Shown: positions 21,791 through 32,883 of the stretch, in pieces
Position numbering within the stretch: the stretch's first letter is position 1
Layout: the number at the start of each line of letters is the position of its first letter
Assembly (NCBI GenBank): GCA_021396245.1
Contig: WNYE01000011.1
Span: 1-64,000 of the forward strand
Source: Sporothrix humicola
Lineage: Eukaryota > Ascomycota > Sordariomycetes > Ophiostomatales > Ophiostomataceae
Reading direction: 5' to 3'
DNA length: 64,000 nucleotides
Notes under the pieces: generated by a model
Seen by the model: the letters and a program-made list of their open reading frames with translations, nothing else
Database searches by the model: none
Told to the model about the DNA's origin: nothing
Program-made: the position numbers and the translations under genes

Positions 21791-23615
21791 ATGGACTCGC
21801 AATCGTCTCATGATGCCTCCCCGGCGGGCGACAATGCATCGCAACACCCGCACGCCGCGACAAATCGTCGTCAGAGCTTGTCGCAAGGCTCTCATAGTTC
21901 AGATGACTCGCATACTGCACTGGAGTAAGCACGTTTTGCCTCTTTCGCACGATGGTGGGTGATTTTACTAATTGGATTTATCTAGTTTCATTCGTTCGCA
22001 AATGCAACTTGAGGCCGATGCCCGCGAAGCCTTACCATATGTACGTCCCGAACCTTCTTTCGTGCACGAGCGAAGTGCTCCCCCACTAACCATATAGAGC
22101 ATTGAAAATTGCACCAAACCTCTTGGGCGCCTCCGCCAAGCTGTGTTTGCCTGCCTGACATGCAACCCAGCGCGCGAGATTGATGGATCTTTTTCTCAAG
22201 AAACCATTGATTCCGCTGCCGGCGTCTGCTATGCCTGCTCCGTGCAGTGCCACGGTGAACATACCTTGGTTGAACTGTTCAACAAGAGAAACTTTACCTG
22301 TGACTGCGGAACTACACGAATTCCCGCCACGAGTCCCTGCTGCCTTCGTATCGACCCCAAAACCAACACAAAGGGGGCTGTCCATTCAGAGACACCTGAC
22401 AGCAGTAATGAATACAATCAAAACTTTCGCAACCGATTCTGCGGCTGCTCTTTGGATTATGATCCTTTTCAACAGAAAGGCACCATGTTCCAGTGCCTGG
22501 GCCTGGGCACCAATAGGACTGGTGGCTGCGGAGAGGATTGGTGGCACCCTGGCTGTGTTGTAGGCCTCGGCCCGAAGTGGTATGAGGTGGGGGCTCAAGA
22601 TAGTGTGGGCAACAAGCCCGAAGAGATACGGAAGGTTGGAGAAGCGACTGCAACTGAGGGCTGCGCACCTTTGCCGACCATCTCGGAGGCTGCCGAGGAC
22701 AAGCATCTGGCTCTGAATGCTCCTGGAACTAGTGCTGTTCGAACCAACGATGATGATTCTGGTGCCAACCGCGAGGATGGGGACGACGTTGACGTCGACG
22801 ACGATGACGACGATGACGACGATGAACCACCTATGCCACCTGGGTTTCCAAAGGAGGACGAGTTTGAGGGATTTATTTGCTATAAATGCGTCGATGCATT
22901 TCCCTGGATTCGTCGGTATGCAGGGACAGCCGGATTTCTGCCGGCTGTCCCCTATCAACCCCAGGGGGGGGTCATACTGGAAAAGGAAGCTTTGACTAAA
23001 GAGGTCTCACAGAAGCGCAAGGCCGAGGATGATGGTGAGCCAAACACCAAGAGAGCCCGCTCTAGCGGCGATACAAAAGTTGTGGCAAGTGAAGCGCCGG
23101 CCATGGAACTGGCTGCACCATTCTCTTCGAATCCTGCCTGCAAGAGAACGGCCCTTCCCCCGCCGCCTAAAGGGCGATTTTCTATTTTTTTTACCGGAGA
23201 GTTTCGCGACCAACTTTGTCGTTGTGCAGACTGCTTCCCTCTGCTGACTGCTCATCCTCAACTTCTTGAGCAGGAGGAAACTTATGAGCCACCAGTTTCG
23301 GACGACGGTGGCAGCAATGCGGAGGGTGGCGGCATTGGAAGTGGATCTCATGGGAGCGGCAGTATTTATGAGCGTGGCGAGAGTGCGTTGCGCAACGTGG
23401 ACCGTGTGAGAGCGATTGAGGGCGTGATGGCCTACAACCATTTGAAGGACAAGCTGAAGCCTTTTTTCCAGCAGTTTGCTGAGAGTGGCCAAGCAATATC
23501 CGCAGAAGACATCAAAGTGTACTTTGCGAAGCTACGGGGCGACGAGCAGGCCATCCGGGAAGCTGGCGAGGCCGCCAGATCTGACGACAACCGAAGGGAG
23601 CAGAGTGGGTACTAG
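21791..23615 (+). CDS. UBR7/Mlo2-like E3 ubiquitin ligase (UBR box and PHD finger)
   Basis: Predicted three exons: 21791-21924, 21986-22040 and 22098-23615, with introns of 61 and 57 bp (branch-like TACTAAT and CACTAAC before the acceptors), giving 568 aa. Splicing restores LDFIRSQMQLEADAREALPYS before the finger. The UBR box spans about 82-148 with many Cys/His (CLTC, CYAC, CHGEH, CDCG). A PHD-like finger begins NRFCGCSLDYDP (about 175). It is interrupted by an acidic insert of about 100 residues with a run of Asp, and resumes with GFICYKC (Cys324, Cys327). The family includes fission yeast Mlo2 and human UBR7, reported to act on histone H2B; nuclear action here is inferred. It is divergent from MCM2 and shares its promoter region. 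Confidence 0.9.
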
Positions 23616-23940
23616 TCAAACTGGTTGCGATGCATCAAGTGACCAAAAACGTGGATAGGCTAGTGGGGTTGAGAGTGCCATTCTATTTGAGGCATATTGT
23701 AAGCCAGGATATGCTCGAAGGGCAGGAGGTTTTTTCTTTATGTTTTTATTTTTATTTTTTGGCACATGCAGTTTATACTTGATATTGAAATTTTGAAATT
23801 GGAAGGGGCGTCACGATAACAGCGCAGTATGCACAGGGCGGTGAACGCATCGTTAGGTGCTCCGTATATAAATATAATCCAACCCCCCCTCTCCCCAAGA
23901 TAACAAAAGTAAGTATATTCGACAGACGGATAATGTAAGT
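23616..23940. other. Convergent 3' intergenic region
   Basis: 325 bases between convergent genes, AT-rich with repeated TTTTTA words at about 23738-23760. Nothing else was seen. Confidence 0.4.
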
Positions 23941-24456
23941 TCATGGGCCTGTTATGGGAGCATCTCCTGGCTGTCGTGGCACTTCCAAGGGTTCTTGGGC
24001 AGGAGCACTACCCATGAGATTGATGCTTGCTGGTGGTGGAGCTGAAGTGGGCGCTTGTGGTACCGCAGGGAGATTTGATGGCAGGTCGGCTTCAAGGTCC
24101 AGATCATCCTCGTCATCCTCGTCATCGTCATCGTCGTCGTCGTCTACATCATCCATCTCTTCGGCAACACCGCGACCAACGCTGAACCGGCCGGCTTCCG
24201 TACTGCCACTATCCCGGACCTCAGCGAGGGTTAAGTCATTGAGGTTCACGCCTTCGCCATCTTTACTATCACTAAACTCGCTACTAGCACCCTTATCATG
24301 ACGGTCGCCTCCGGAACCCATATCGTCTATGCCATCGCTGATGTCGCCTGTGCTCGATGGTTGAGTAGATGGAGGGATGGCAGATGACATTGCCGTTGCA
24401 GCGGCAAATCCCATTTGTTGCTCATATTGCTGCTGCTGGTATTGAAGATGTTGTTG

Positions 24457-24495
<39 letters not shown>

Positions 24496-25381
24496 GTGTT
24501 GCAACATACGCTGTTGATCTTCCATGGCCTTTTGTTCCAGCTCATGTAGCCTTGCTTTTTCGGCCGAATCAATGAGGTCATCGTCATCGCTCCAGTAAGC
24601 AAGGTCATCGTCGGCAATAGTTGGCATTGCCATCCGTTTCCAAAACCGCAGTTCTTGCCGGAGTGCCTTGTCTGCGACACGCCGATCCCACCTTGCTGGG
24701 TCTTCGTCGTAGGAAGCCCGGAAAGCACGTAGGCTCGCGTTGGCACGTCCGGCGCGCTCCTGCATTTGCCAGATTTGGTCTCGAAGGCGACTGTTTTCGG
24801 CCCGTGCCTCGGCTAGTTGGTGTCGGTAACTCCGGTGCCAGGCGGCGACGTCGGCAACGTGTTTTTGCTTGTACTCGTGAAACTGCTTCAGCATTCCAGC
24901 TAGGACATGAGCATATTGCCCTAGAAGGGCGGCATTCGCATCTTTGGCATACTTGGCGGCGTCGAGAGCCTCGCTTAAGACGGAGATCGTAGCATCCATG
25001 TTGGATTCCTGGCCTACAACATAAAGAGAGTATTAGCATCGCGTGCCAAACCATGAAGAATCGCGCTCGCCACCATTAGGTCAATAAATTCATAGTGTAC
25101 GCACCTTGCAACTCCTCACTCGCGCCCTCGATCAGCTCCTCATTCCCAAGTTGCTGTGTCCGCGCGCGGCTGCGCACGCGTCCTACACCAGTAACAACGT
25201 CATCCAGGACGCGTTTGTTTTCTGTCAACTGGCGGCTCAGCTCTTCGACCATTGCGTGGATGTAGCTCAGCTCGGCCGTATAGCCAGCGGGTGCTGGAAT
25301 CCCAGCGGCAACGGCACCGCCTGCGCCAGCCATTGCGCCGGCGCCTGGGCCTTGGGCCCCGCCTGCTCCGAGGCCGTTCAT
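23941..25381 (-). CDS. Conserved coiled-coil protein with polyglutamine and acidic tracts
   Basis: Predicted two exons: 25381-25105 and 25013-23941, with a 91-bp intron (GTGCGT...TGTAG, phase 1), giving 449 aa. The junction reads EELQ-GQESNMDATIS. I cannot name the function. Order of parts: a Gly/Ala-rich start, PAPAGYTAELSYIHAMVEEL, and a coiled-coil region from about 45 to 200 with conserved-looking WHRSYRHQLAEARAEN and LRQELRFWKRMA. Then come an acidic DDDDLIDS segment, a polyglutamine run (about 260-275, CAG/CTG repeat at 24456-24492 in the DNA) and a long Asp/Glu-rich tail with nine Asp in a row. There is no signal peptide or membrane segment. The regular heptads suggest a scaffold or complex subunit, and it appears to be a protein conserved in Sordariomycetes. 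Repeat length may vary between strains. Confidence 0.8.
24456..24492. repeat. CTG/CAG trinucleotide repeat in coding sequence
   Basis: An uninterrupted CTG run on the plus strand that encodes polyglutamine in the minus-strand coiled-coil protein. A few imperfect Gln codons extend it on both sides. Confidence 0.85.
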
Positions 25382-26274
25382 CGTAGATGGTAGGTTTTTG
25401 TCTTTTCTGCCCTTTCGAGTATGGGTAAAGATCGCTGGGAGGTGGTGGTGTGTAGTGGGAGCTGCTGTCGAATGGTGTGTTTTGGTGATCAAAAGGTGGG
25501 TGGATTGTGTTTTGCTTTTGCTCAGTTGAATTTCGACCAATCCGATTTTGCGTACTCCGTACACAGGACTCAGCAAAGTGAAAGTGGCCAGTGCTCTAAA
25601 ATGGTTGTCGCCCAACCCCAAAACGCTAACAATAGAAACAGTGTGACACGGTATCAGGGTATCTTACCCACTAATTGCCTACCTGTGATTCTCACATCAA
25701 CATCACATTTTTCTGGGCTCATTCACAGACAATTAAAATAGTATATCGAATTGAAACTGGCTGCAAATAGTACTATGCTTACAATACGGAAATGCGAAAT
25801 CTTCATAAGTAAACACCGCCGCAAAGCACAGGAGCTATCCAGAGAGGTATTGGATTGGCTAAAAAGATATAGTATACAAATTAACTATGCTGGTTTTCAC
25901 AATAATATCAACCAGCACTAGTTTCATGAAGGCGGAATCGAAATCCCATAGTTTACTGGTTAGGGTGACAGCATGTGTGCACCCGCAGAATTGTCGGGTA
26001 GATCCTGCTTGTCTTGTTTTAAGACCCCATTCTCGGATGGAAGCAAAGAAGCAAGGCTTCTTCTATTTCCCAGTACTTGACAATTCGTATTGTGGCAACA
26101 GTGCACACGGCCGTCTTGCTGCTTTATGTTTGTGGCATTAGAATTATTTGTTTTGTTTTCCACCCATGTCCTTTGGCCAGCTAATCTTACCTCGTTCCAA
26201 TGCGAAGATATCCCGCCATCAAGACACTGATAGTAACAAAATGATGTACTCGGACCACGATAGGTAAGGCAAGT
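25382..26274. other. Intergenic region
   Basis: About 900 bases. The first part is the probable promoter of the coiled-coil gene. One TACTCCGTACACAG motif lies at 25553-25566, about 170 bases upstream of that gene's start. No other feature was seen. Confidence 0.4.
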
Positions 26275-26841
26275 TCAGGGGCAGTCCTGTTCGGAGCCGT
26301 ATAGTGGAGCTCTACTGCCTAATCCCAATACATTATCAAGGGCGAATGGTATGACCCTGTAGAGTATATTCTCGAGACGCAGTGCGGGATCTTTGGTGAG
26401 GAAGATGACGACAGTGTGGCCAGTCTTTGGAAACGGTCTCCTCACTATGTCCTCATGGGAGTAGCAAGGGCCTAGGTCAAAAGCGAGGGATAGACGGCGG
26501 CCTGATCGGTCTCGGACGCGAAGGCTGGTGATGGGCGCGTAGGTGGCCTGCTCCACCTGTGCCAACAGTAACTCGTGGCTGGGAGTTGGTGGTCCGTCCA
26601 GGCCACGGTATTTGGCAGTACCTCCGTCGATACCACCGATAGAAGGCCGATCTATGACTTTCGGAGACGAACGGGTCAATAAGACGGCCCGGACGCTTCT
26701 ATTGTTTGAGGATGTGTTGCTGGGATTGGCAAATATGTGGGTTGTTGGTGCCGACGGTAATGCCGAGCTCTGGTCACGCCAAGCAGCTTGTCTGCCTGTG
26801 AGTATAGCCCCTTCCATTTTTTGAATGAGTGTGGATTTCAA
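26275..26841 (-). CDS. Uncharacterised open frame, 188 aa (doubtful)
   Basis: Minus-strand open frame of 188 codons starting MKSTLIQKMEGAILTG. I recognise no domain. The C-terminal half (SLRVRDRSGRRLSLAFDLG..., HTVVIFLTKDPALRLENILY) reads like a folded segment, whereas the N-terminal half is Ser/Asn/Arg-rich. It stands alone in a poorly populated region beside a sulfatase relic, so it may be a fragment of an older gene or a chance frame. No splice extension was convincing. Confidence 0.3.
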   Translation of the reverse strand: MKSTLIQKMEGAILTGRQAAWRDQSSALPSAPTTHIFANPSNTSSNNRSVRAVLLTRSSPKVIDRPSIGGIDGGTAKYRGLDGPPTPSHELLLAQVEQATYAPITSLRVRDRSGRRLSLAFDLGPCYSHEDIVRRPFPKTGHTVVIFLTKDPALRLENILYRVIPFALDNVLGLGSRAPLYGSEQDCP

Positions 26842-27164
26842 ATGACGAGACCAAGGAACAATGAATATGCTTAATAATTGAGACCTAACAGTGATATGTC
26901 TGTATGTATGTTTGTGGGTGACTGACAGGTCGCCCTTTTGTTTACGAAGTAAACAAGACCCTGCGTGTTACAAACGCAGGATTTAATGAAATTGAACAGC
27001 AACAACCCGATGGCCTGTGGAACGCACCCGGGGCAAAAGCCGAAAATATGGCAAGAACGGCAAGCGCGATGGGCACAATAACACGAAATTGACCAATGCG
27101 GCTTTGGCGGAAGTCTTAGTCCGAAAACGGGGTTGTTCGGCCAGAGCTATGAATACAACAAGCA
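26842..27164. other. Short non-coding stretch
   Basis: About 320 bases upstream of the sulfatase relic, with ordinary composition. No feature was recognised. Confidence 0.35.
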
Positions 27165-27436
27165 ATGAGCCCCGAGAAAAAACATGGAACCACGGCAACA
27201 AAGCCGGCTGGCTCAGTTGGAGTCGTCCGTGCCAACAAAACAGGCCCAGCACCAACACCGGAAGGAATGACAACATGTCCCAACTTTCTCTTTATTGTCG
27301 CCGACGACCTCGTGGTTTCCTTGGTATCGTTGGTGGCGAAATCAGCACCCCAAACTTCGATGCCCTCGCTGAGTCGCCGGCCGGTGTCCGTCTCACCGAC
27401 AGCATTGAGATACCACATTGCGACGGATGGAGGTGA
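27165..27436 (+). pseudogene. Arylsulfatase N-terminal relic
   Basis: The frame from 27165 leads to CPNFLFIVADDL, the canonical start of type I sulfatases, where the two Asp bind calcium. The frame is then broken at about 27312-27320. It continues in another frame as GFLGIVGGEISTPNFDALAE...GVRLTD, which is the next conserved block of the same family. After the stop at 27436 nothing sulfatase-like follows, so the formylglycine site and the rest of the enzyme are missing. A GTGAGA resembling a splice donor overlaps the stop. This relic is of a different subtype from the intact sulfatase at 39191-41198. Confidence 0.6.
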
Positions 27437-28983
27437 GATATAGCCCGAAGTCTCGGATAGCCTTATGCATAGTAAAGCTTTAGTAGGCGTACGTGCTCGA
27501 GTTCGGTGTCTTTTTCGTACGTTGCCTTTTTCGTTTGCCTCTGCGCCCATCTCGCAGCAGCTATGTAACTTGATACAGGCGCGAGAAAGGTTATTATTTT
27601 GCCCTAGTGGTTGTTATTGATGAGATTAAACACGCATATACTATTGATTATTGTCGGATCACTTACACCAATACCAGGCTCGCAGGTTAGTTACTTGAAC
27701 GGCCTCAGGCACCAGATCCCTTAAAACCACTAGAGGGGCACTAAAAGCGCACGAATAACGTCGATTAGCCTACCGCGCCGTGCCGCCGTTCTTGTCCAGG
27801 AACACCATCCAATGCTCATTACTTAAGTTGCTTCTTCATCGAAGCCACATCTATCGAGGCACTAGATTCGGGTTGGGAACGGAGCAAGGCGCAGTGTTGA
27901 AGCAACTTAGTGCGGAGTACAGAGTATTACGGCGTATCGAAACTGTGGGCGTCGTGGTGTATCTGACCGGCTTACCTCTATCTCCATGGCTGCAGCCTGT
28001 AATACTACTCCTTTATGCCGTAAAACTACGTAAGATGCGTGCACAGCCTCTCTCGGACCTCATACCTGAGGACTGTAATACGACGAGACACTTCCTACCT
28101 TCTCTCACTAGTACACCAACGCACCAGAGGCGCCTAGACGTTCTACTCAACAGTTGACCAGCGAGGCCAGCCGCCAGATTGTCAGATTGTCACATACTTG
28201 ACACCTAGTCACATTCAGAACACGAGGCTAGGCTGCCTCCTTTTGGGGATTCGTTCAAAACTTAGCAAAAGTCGCCCCTCCTCTATCCAGTGCCCAATTG
28301 GACTGATCGGATGGACAGCAGCCCACGTTGCCAAGATAGTGGCCAAGGTCCAGGAAGAGAAAGGTAAGTCCCCTCCGCCCCGCGCCGCTGCCAACAATCT
28401 GCCATTCAGACCTGGCCAATCTTAGCTTCAGCGCGACCAGACGCAAGGCACCAAAGTCGTCTCTGCCGTCATCGTTGTCAGCGTAACTAGCGAATTTCAT
28501 ATCCAAAGTTTGCGATGCCACCCGCAAGACACATCGCGTCCCCTCCACAAATTTCGCAAGATACTCGCTCTCCCTTCTCCATACACGGCTGACTTTTTCT
28601 TGCTTTAGTGCTCTGCTATTATCCTTGCCTTTTCGTCATTACTATCGATCGGCTCGCCGCTTTTCACAAGAGCGAGACCAGCCATCTTTTGCCCTCTTAA
28701 TTTTTCTTATCCCTACTACCCCCGGGTGCATAACTCATCTCCCGGATTCATCGGTCTATCCGACCTCGAACTGGCCAGCCCCCCCGTCTCGAACGCCAAC
28801 TCAGTCCATCAGACGCTTCGACATTGCATCGTCATAACATCCCGACACTCCACGTGCGTGGTCGCAACAGGCAGAACGTTCATTTTGTCGACAACCGCTA
28901 CTGAACGGGCCTTGCTTTTGATGCCGTAACTGGCCGTGAATTTGCTAGACTGAAACTAGTTATCTCATTCATCTTCCGCCGCG
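27437..28983. other. Intergenic region upstream of the patatin-like gene
   Basis: About 1.5 kb without a supported gene. A 125-codon frame at 27780-28157 has no recognisable domain and uneven composition. The last 450 bases are pyrimidine-rich and likely contain the promoter and leader of the gene at 28984. A degenerate copy of the dispersed motif (GCGGAGTAC) lies near 27912. Confidence 0.4.
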
Positions 28984-31202
28984 ATGGATTCGGGTCTGAA
29001 AAGAAAGGATACCACAAAGGGACCTCCCCTTCGTATCCTCTCCCTCGGTATGATCTTATCTCAGTGGCACTGATCGCTCTGGCCTGTGGCCTTTCTGACA
29101 ATTTGGTCTTCTATTAGATGGTGGCGGCGTGCGCGGTTACAGCATCTTCATCATTCTCCAAGAGATTATGCACCGTACATTTGTCGAAATCGAGGGTCGC
29201 GCACCCCACCGCAACGAGATACCCAAACCGGCAGACCACTTCGATTTGATTGTGGGTACAGGCACAGGTGGTTTGATTGCTCTCATGCTGGGCCGCCTGC
29301 GCCTGGACATTGAGACTTGCAAAGAGCTCTACGTTCGTTTGACTCGCATGGTTTTTGAGACCGACAAAACCATTCTCGGAATCCCAACGCGGCCGACACT
29401 TTTCAAGGCCTCACGCCTTGAAGACGCCATCAAGGAGGCCGTGCGTGAGCATACTATAGCCATGAATGAGGGCAAAGACTCTTCATCAGGTGGCAGTCTC
29501 ACAAGCCCTCTTAGCGCGGCATCTGGCCGACCCGGAAGCGGTGCTTCTTCGTTATCCTCTGGGCCCCGGAGACACTCCAGTAATGCCAGCGTTGTCAGCT
29601 TTAGCGCACGAAGTCCAGCCGCCCAGATGGCGAGACCTCACTACTCATCGAGCCGCGGCGATCCCAATGCGCTTCTCTATGACTCAAGGGAATTTCGCAC
29701 AAAGACGTGAGCTGATACTATTGCGACGCAAAATCTCTGTATTATGAGGTACTAACCGGATTTTTCGCAGTGTTGTCACTGCTATTTATAAAGGTGCACC
29801 AAGAGGGGAGGATCCTGTCATGCTCCGTTCTTATGACTCCAGGCGTGAGCCAGCACCCGAGTTCGACTGTCGTATCTGGGAGGCCGGCCGTGCCACATGC
29901 GCCATAGGCCTGGCTTTTAAGCCAATCCAGATCGGCCAGTCAGTGTTTCATGACGATGGCACTGGCACGTTTAATCCTTCACCCCAAGCTCTCGACGAAG
30001 CGACTGTTAACGAGTGGCCGGGCCGAGACGTTGGCGTTTTTGTTAGCGTTGGTACGGGCAAGCGTCCCCGTGGTAGCGACAACAACCCCATGTGGTACGA
30101 CGGTTTTCTGGGCGACTTTGCCGAAGCGCGTCGCCGTCTTATTTCCAAGATCGAGGGCTGCGAGAGGATACACGAATATATGCAGCGGGAGCACCTGTTG
30201 AAGCGAGGCGTTAACGTCGAGAACTACTACCGGCTGAATGTAGAGGTCGGCGTTGGCGAGTTTGGCATGAATGAATGGGGTCGGCTGGCTGAAATAAGCA
30301 CAGGCACGAAGAGATATCTTTCACGGACTGCGGAGCGGACTATGGTACAAGGTGCCGCAGCGAAACTAGCCAAAATTAACCGTGCTAACGAACGTTACAC
30401 CCGTCTTGCTGACGTTCCTGAAGCCACCCAAAAAGTAACGACAGGCGTGGCACCACTTCCCGCAACCGAGGTTTTTGCCGTTGAACTGCCTGGTGACATG
30501 CCCGCGACATTCAACGGTCATGCACCCGCATCGGCTGGTTATTCACCAAGACAATCATACGACTCTGGCGTTGACCATCTATCTGTCCCCAACCACAATG
30601 GAAGCCCGTCGCCACATAGCTCATCTGAGCGTTTTTCGTATCACGCGCCGCCATCACCGCATCAACACCCATCTATTGCTGAAGTGCCTGGCAACCCCAG
30701 TCCACCTCCTCCACCGCGCCACAATGCCCCCCCTCCACCTCCGTCTTCCGGTGGAAGTAGTGGAGGCGCACCGCAGCCCGGACCACGAGGCGGACGGACC
30801 GCAGCTGATGATGATCGCTTACTGGTATCTGCTCCAACTCCGGAGCAATGGCGCAATGCGTCTAACCCGACATTTGGGGCCCTTGGTTGGCAGGATCAGA
30901 CCCAATCGCAGAACCAACCGCCACACGGGTACCAAGGCTCTTCCCAACAGAAACCTCACTACCACTCACATCGGATTGAACCGCCGCCGCTCCCCCCAAA
31001 GACACCCCTGCCTGAGGGTAACGGCCATACGAACAACAGTGCTCGGGGGACCGGTCCGCTAGCGGTTCTTAGTAACACAGCTCCAACGGTACCCTCGTCA
31101 TATTCAACGCCCCTAGGAGGTGCTCCCTACCCGACTGATGATGATGAGGCACCGCCACCTCCTGTGAATAAGGCCAGGAAGCCTGATTACCGTAGGCGGT
31201 AG
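28984..31202 (+). CDS. Patatin-like phospholipase-domain protein, nucleophile Ser replaced by Gly
   Basis: Predicted three exons: 28984-29047, 29118-29706 and 29771-31202, with introns of 70 and 64 bp, giving 694 aa. Splicing joins RILSL to DGGGVRG, the oxyanion-hole motif (residues 22-28). The position of the nucleophile elbow, normally GxSxG, reads GTGTG (residues 68-72), with Gly70 (codon GGC) where Ser is expected. The second catalytic residue appears kept as Asp280 in FHDDGTGTF, preceded by EAGRATCAIGLAFKPIQIG. A Ser-rich insert (about 175-210) splits the domain. After residue about 430 comes a Pro/Ser-rich disordered tail with several polyproline runs (possible SH3 or WW ligands). With the Ser lost it may be a pseudoenzyme or lipid-binding scaffold; activity is uncertain. 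Confidence 0.87.
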
Positions 31203-31458
31203 AGCATGACATATTCATGGGGGGGGGGGGGGGGGGGTTGAACCTTCCTCCCCGTCCATTGTTCTATTATTCCTTACAGCAATTCTATATACCACGGGTA
31301 AACGGGTAATATAATGTCAACTTGTGTAATATTTTTCGTTAACTAAATCGAGTCAATGCATCGTGCTAAAAATATAAAACCTATATTTACTAATACGGTG
31401 ATGTAGAATGACGTATGATTTGATCATAAGTGTCGTGAAATCCCTCGCTGGTTCTTGA
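31203..31458. other. 3' region with a 19-base poly-G run
   Basis: Contains an uninterrupted run of 19 G at 31219-31237, only 16 bases after the patatin stop codon. The remainder is the AT-rich convergent end of the next gene. Confidence 0.7.
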
Positions 31459-32883
31459 TTATACGGGTATATTGGACCCAGGGGAGTGCGGCGGGCTGTC
31501 TTCTGCCACATCGATGGGCCTTTGCGCATACCAAAAGTAGTACGTAAAGTAGCGGTGGACGGAGTTGTCTTCCATTGCTCGTCGTGCCAGCGCAATAATC
31601 ACCTCCCGTTCGTTTTCGGGGATGCCGAGGGCCGCAAACGGCCGGCCTGCCACAGCTCCCAGGATGTCGGCAACAGCCATTTTCTGATATAGGCCGATGA
31701 GGCGGAGGATTTTATTTTTCGCCCAGACGCCGATGGGTACCTTTTTGGCGACACATTGTATGTTGACGAACCCAGCCTCCCGCAAAACGGGCTCCAAATC
31801 CCGGGCTAGCTTGACGTTCATGCCGAATTTGGTGAAAGCTTGGTCCGCCAATTGATAAACGTACTTGAGAGGGTCATCTTCAGGCATCGTGTTATCATCA
31901 CACATGATCTCCCCAAGAAGCTCCTGCAGTTCAACCCAGCCACCAGGCTTCAAGCTCCTGCTCTGGGTTAGCAAACATAATGGTTATTTTCACTGAGGTT
32001 AAAGGCTGCGGGTGTCTTACTTGTAGCAGTGTTTCATGACACTGGGAACATCTCGTAGAATCATTACCATAAAGCGGAAGTGTACCAGATCAACATTAGT
32101 AGCCAACCACTCATTGGTGCAGTCGTCGACAAGAAAGTCAACATTTGGTGGTACCCATACAGGCTGGATTGGCGACATGTCAATGCCACGCACGTGGGCA
32201 CTGGGGTACTGGTCGCCGACTGTATGGGATACATTAGTTTACACACGATCAAGCAGAAATGGGATGGGAAGAGAGAACAAGAGCAGATGCCTTGGCGGGT
32301 GGCTTTCTGCGAGCCTTGCCTGTGATGTGAATTGGGTGTCTTACCTTCAATAGCCCAGATCCCTGTTGTATATTAGCAAGTGTTCGAAAAAAAAGGCGAG
32401 TGCTGAAAAGACGCATATATAGGGACCATCAACGCCAGGGTGCCGACGGTCTTTCCTCTCAGTTCATGTCTGTAAGCACTTACCTGTTCCTGTTCCTATA
32501 TCGAGGATCTCTTGTGGGTTATCGCCGACGGGAGCAAAAAACAACTTTCCATCGGTCAGTTCCATCATCATGGCGTGTTTCATATCCTCGCGGCTCTGCT
32601 CCATATCGTCATCGGGTAATGGGTAGCGGCTGTTCTTGAAGTAATGGTACCGGCGGCCGTTCTCGAAGGTGTGCGCATATATGCTGGACGTAGCGCTTGT
32701 GGAAGCGAGCGAGTTGGAGGTCTCGTAGCCCTCTACCAAGTCGAACTCATCCTCGTCACCCGGCTGGCTGGCAGCCTCAATGACGGAGCCCGACGTTGAT
32801 GGAGGATGGTTCGAGGCATCTGCGTTACCGACGGCTGTGGTCGCGGTGGGCGTCCTCGCACCCTGCGCTTCGTCTTCGCACAT
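31459..32883 (-). CDS. LaeA-like SAM-dependent methyltransferase
   Basis: Predicted four exons: 32883-32484, 32362-32345 (18 nt), 32219-32021 and 31957-31459. The introns are 121, 125 and 63 bp; the product is 371 aa. All junctions keep frame and rebuild motif I as EILDIGTGTG-IWAIEVGDQYP. They also rebuild the following GIDMSPIQPVWVPPNVDFLVDD and the SLKPGGWVELQEL block. The family (Methyltransf_23, related to LaeA and to Tam-type enzymes) uses S-adenosylmethionine; acceptors are mostly unknown and may be small molecules or regulators of secondary metabolism. The N-terminal 100 residues are disordered. The ATG at 32883 is the first in a frame that stays open upstream, so the true start or an extra 5' exon is uncertain. 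The decayed relative is at 8850-10215. Confidence 0.85.
32345..32362 (-). other. 18-nt microexon in the methyltransferase SAM motif
   Basis: On the minus strand GGATCTGGGCTATTGAAG is flanked by ACAG and GTAAGA and encodes the central IWAIE of motif I across two split codons. Introns of 121 and 125 bp lie on its two sides. Confidence 0.82.

Noticed and set aside
27780..28157. 125-codon plus-strand frame
   Set aside because: No domain and no convincing splice partners; it may be chance.
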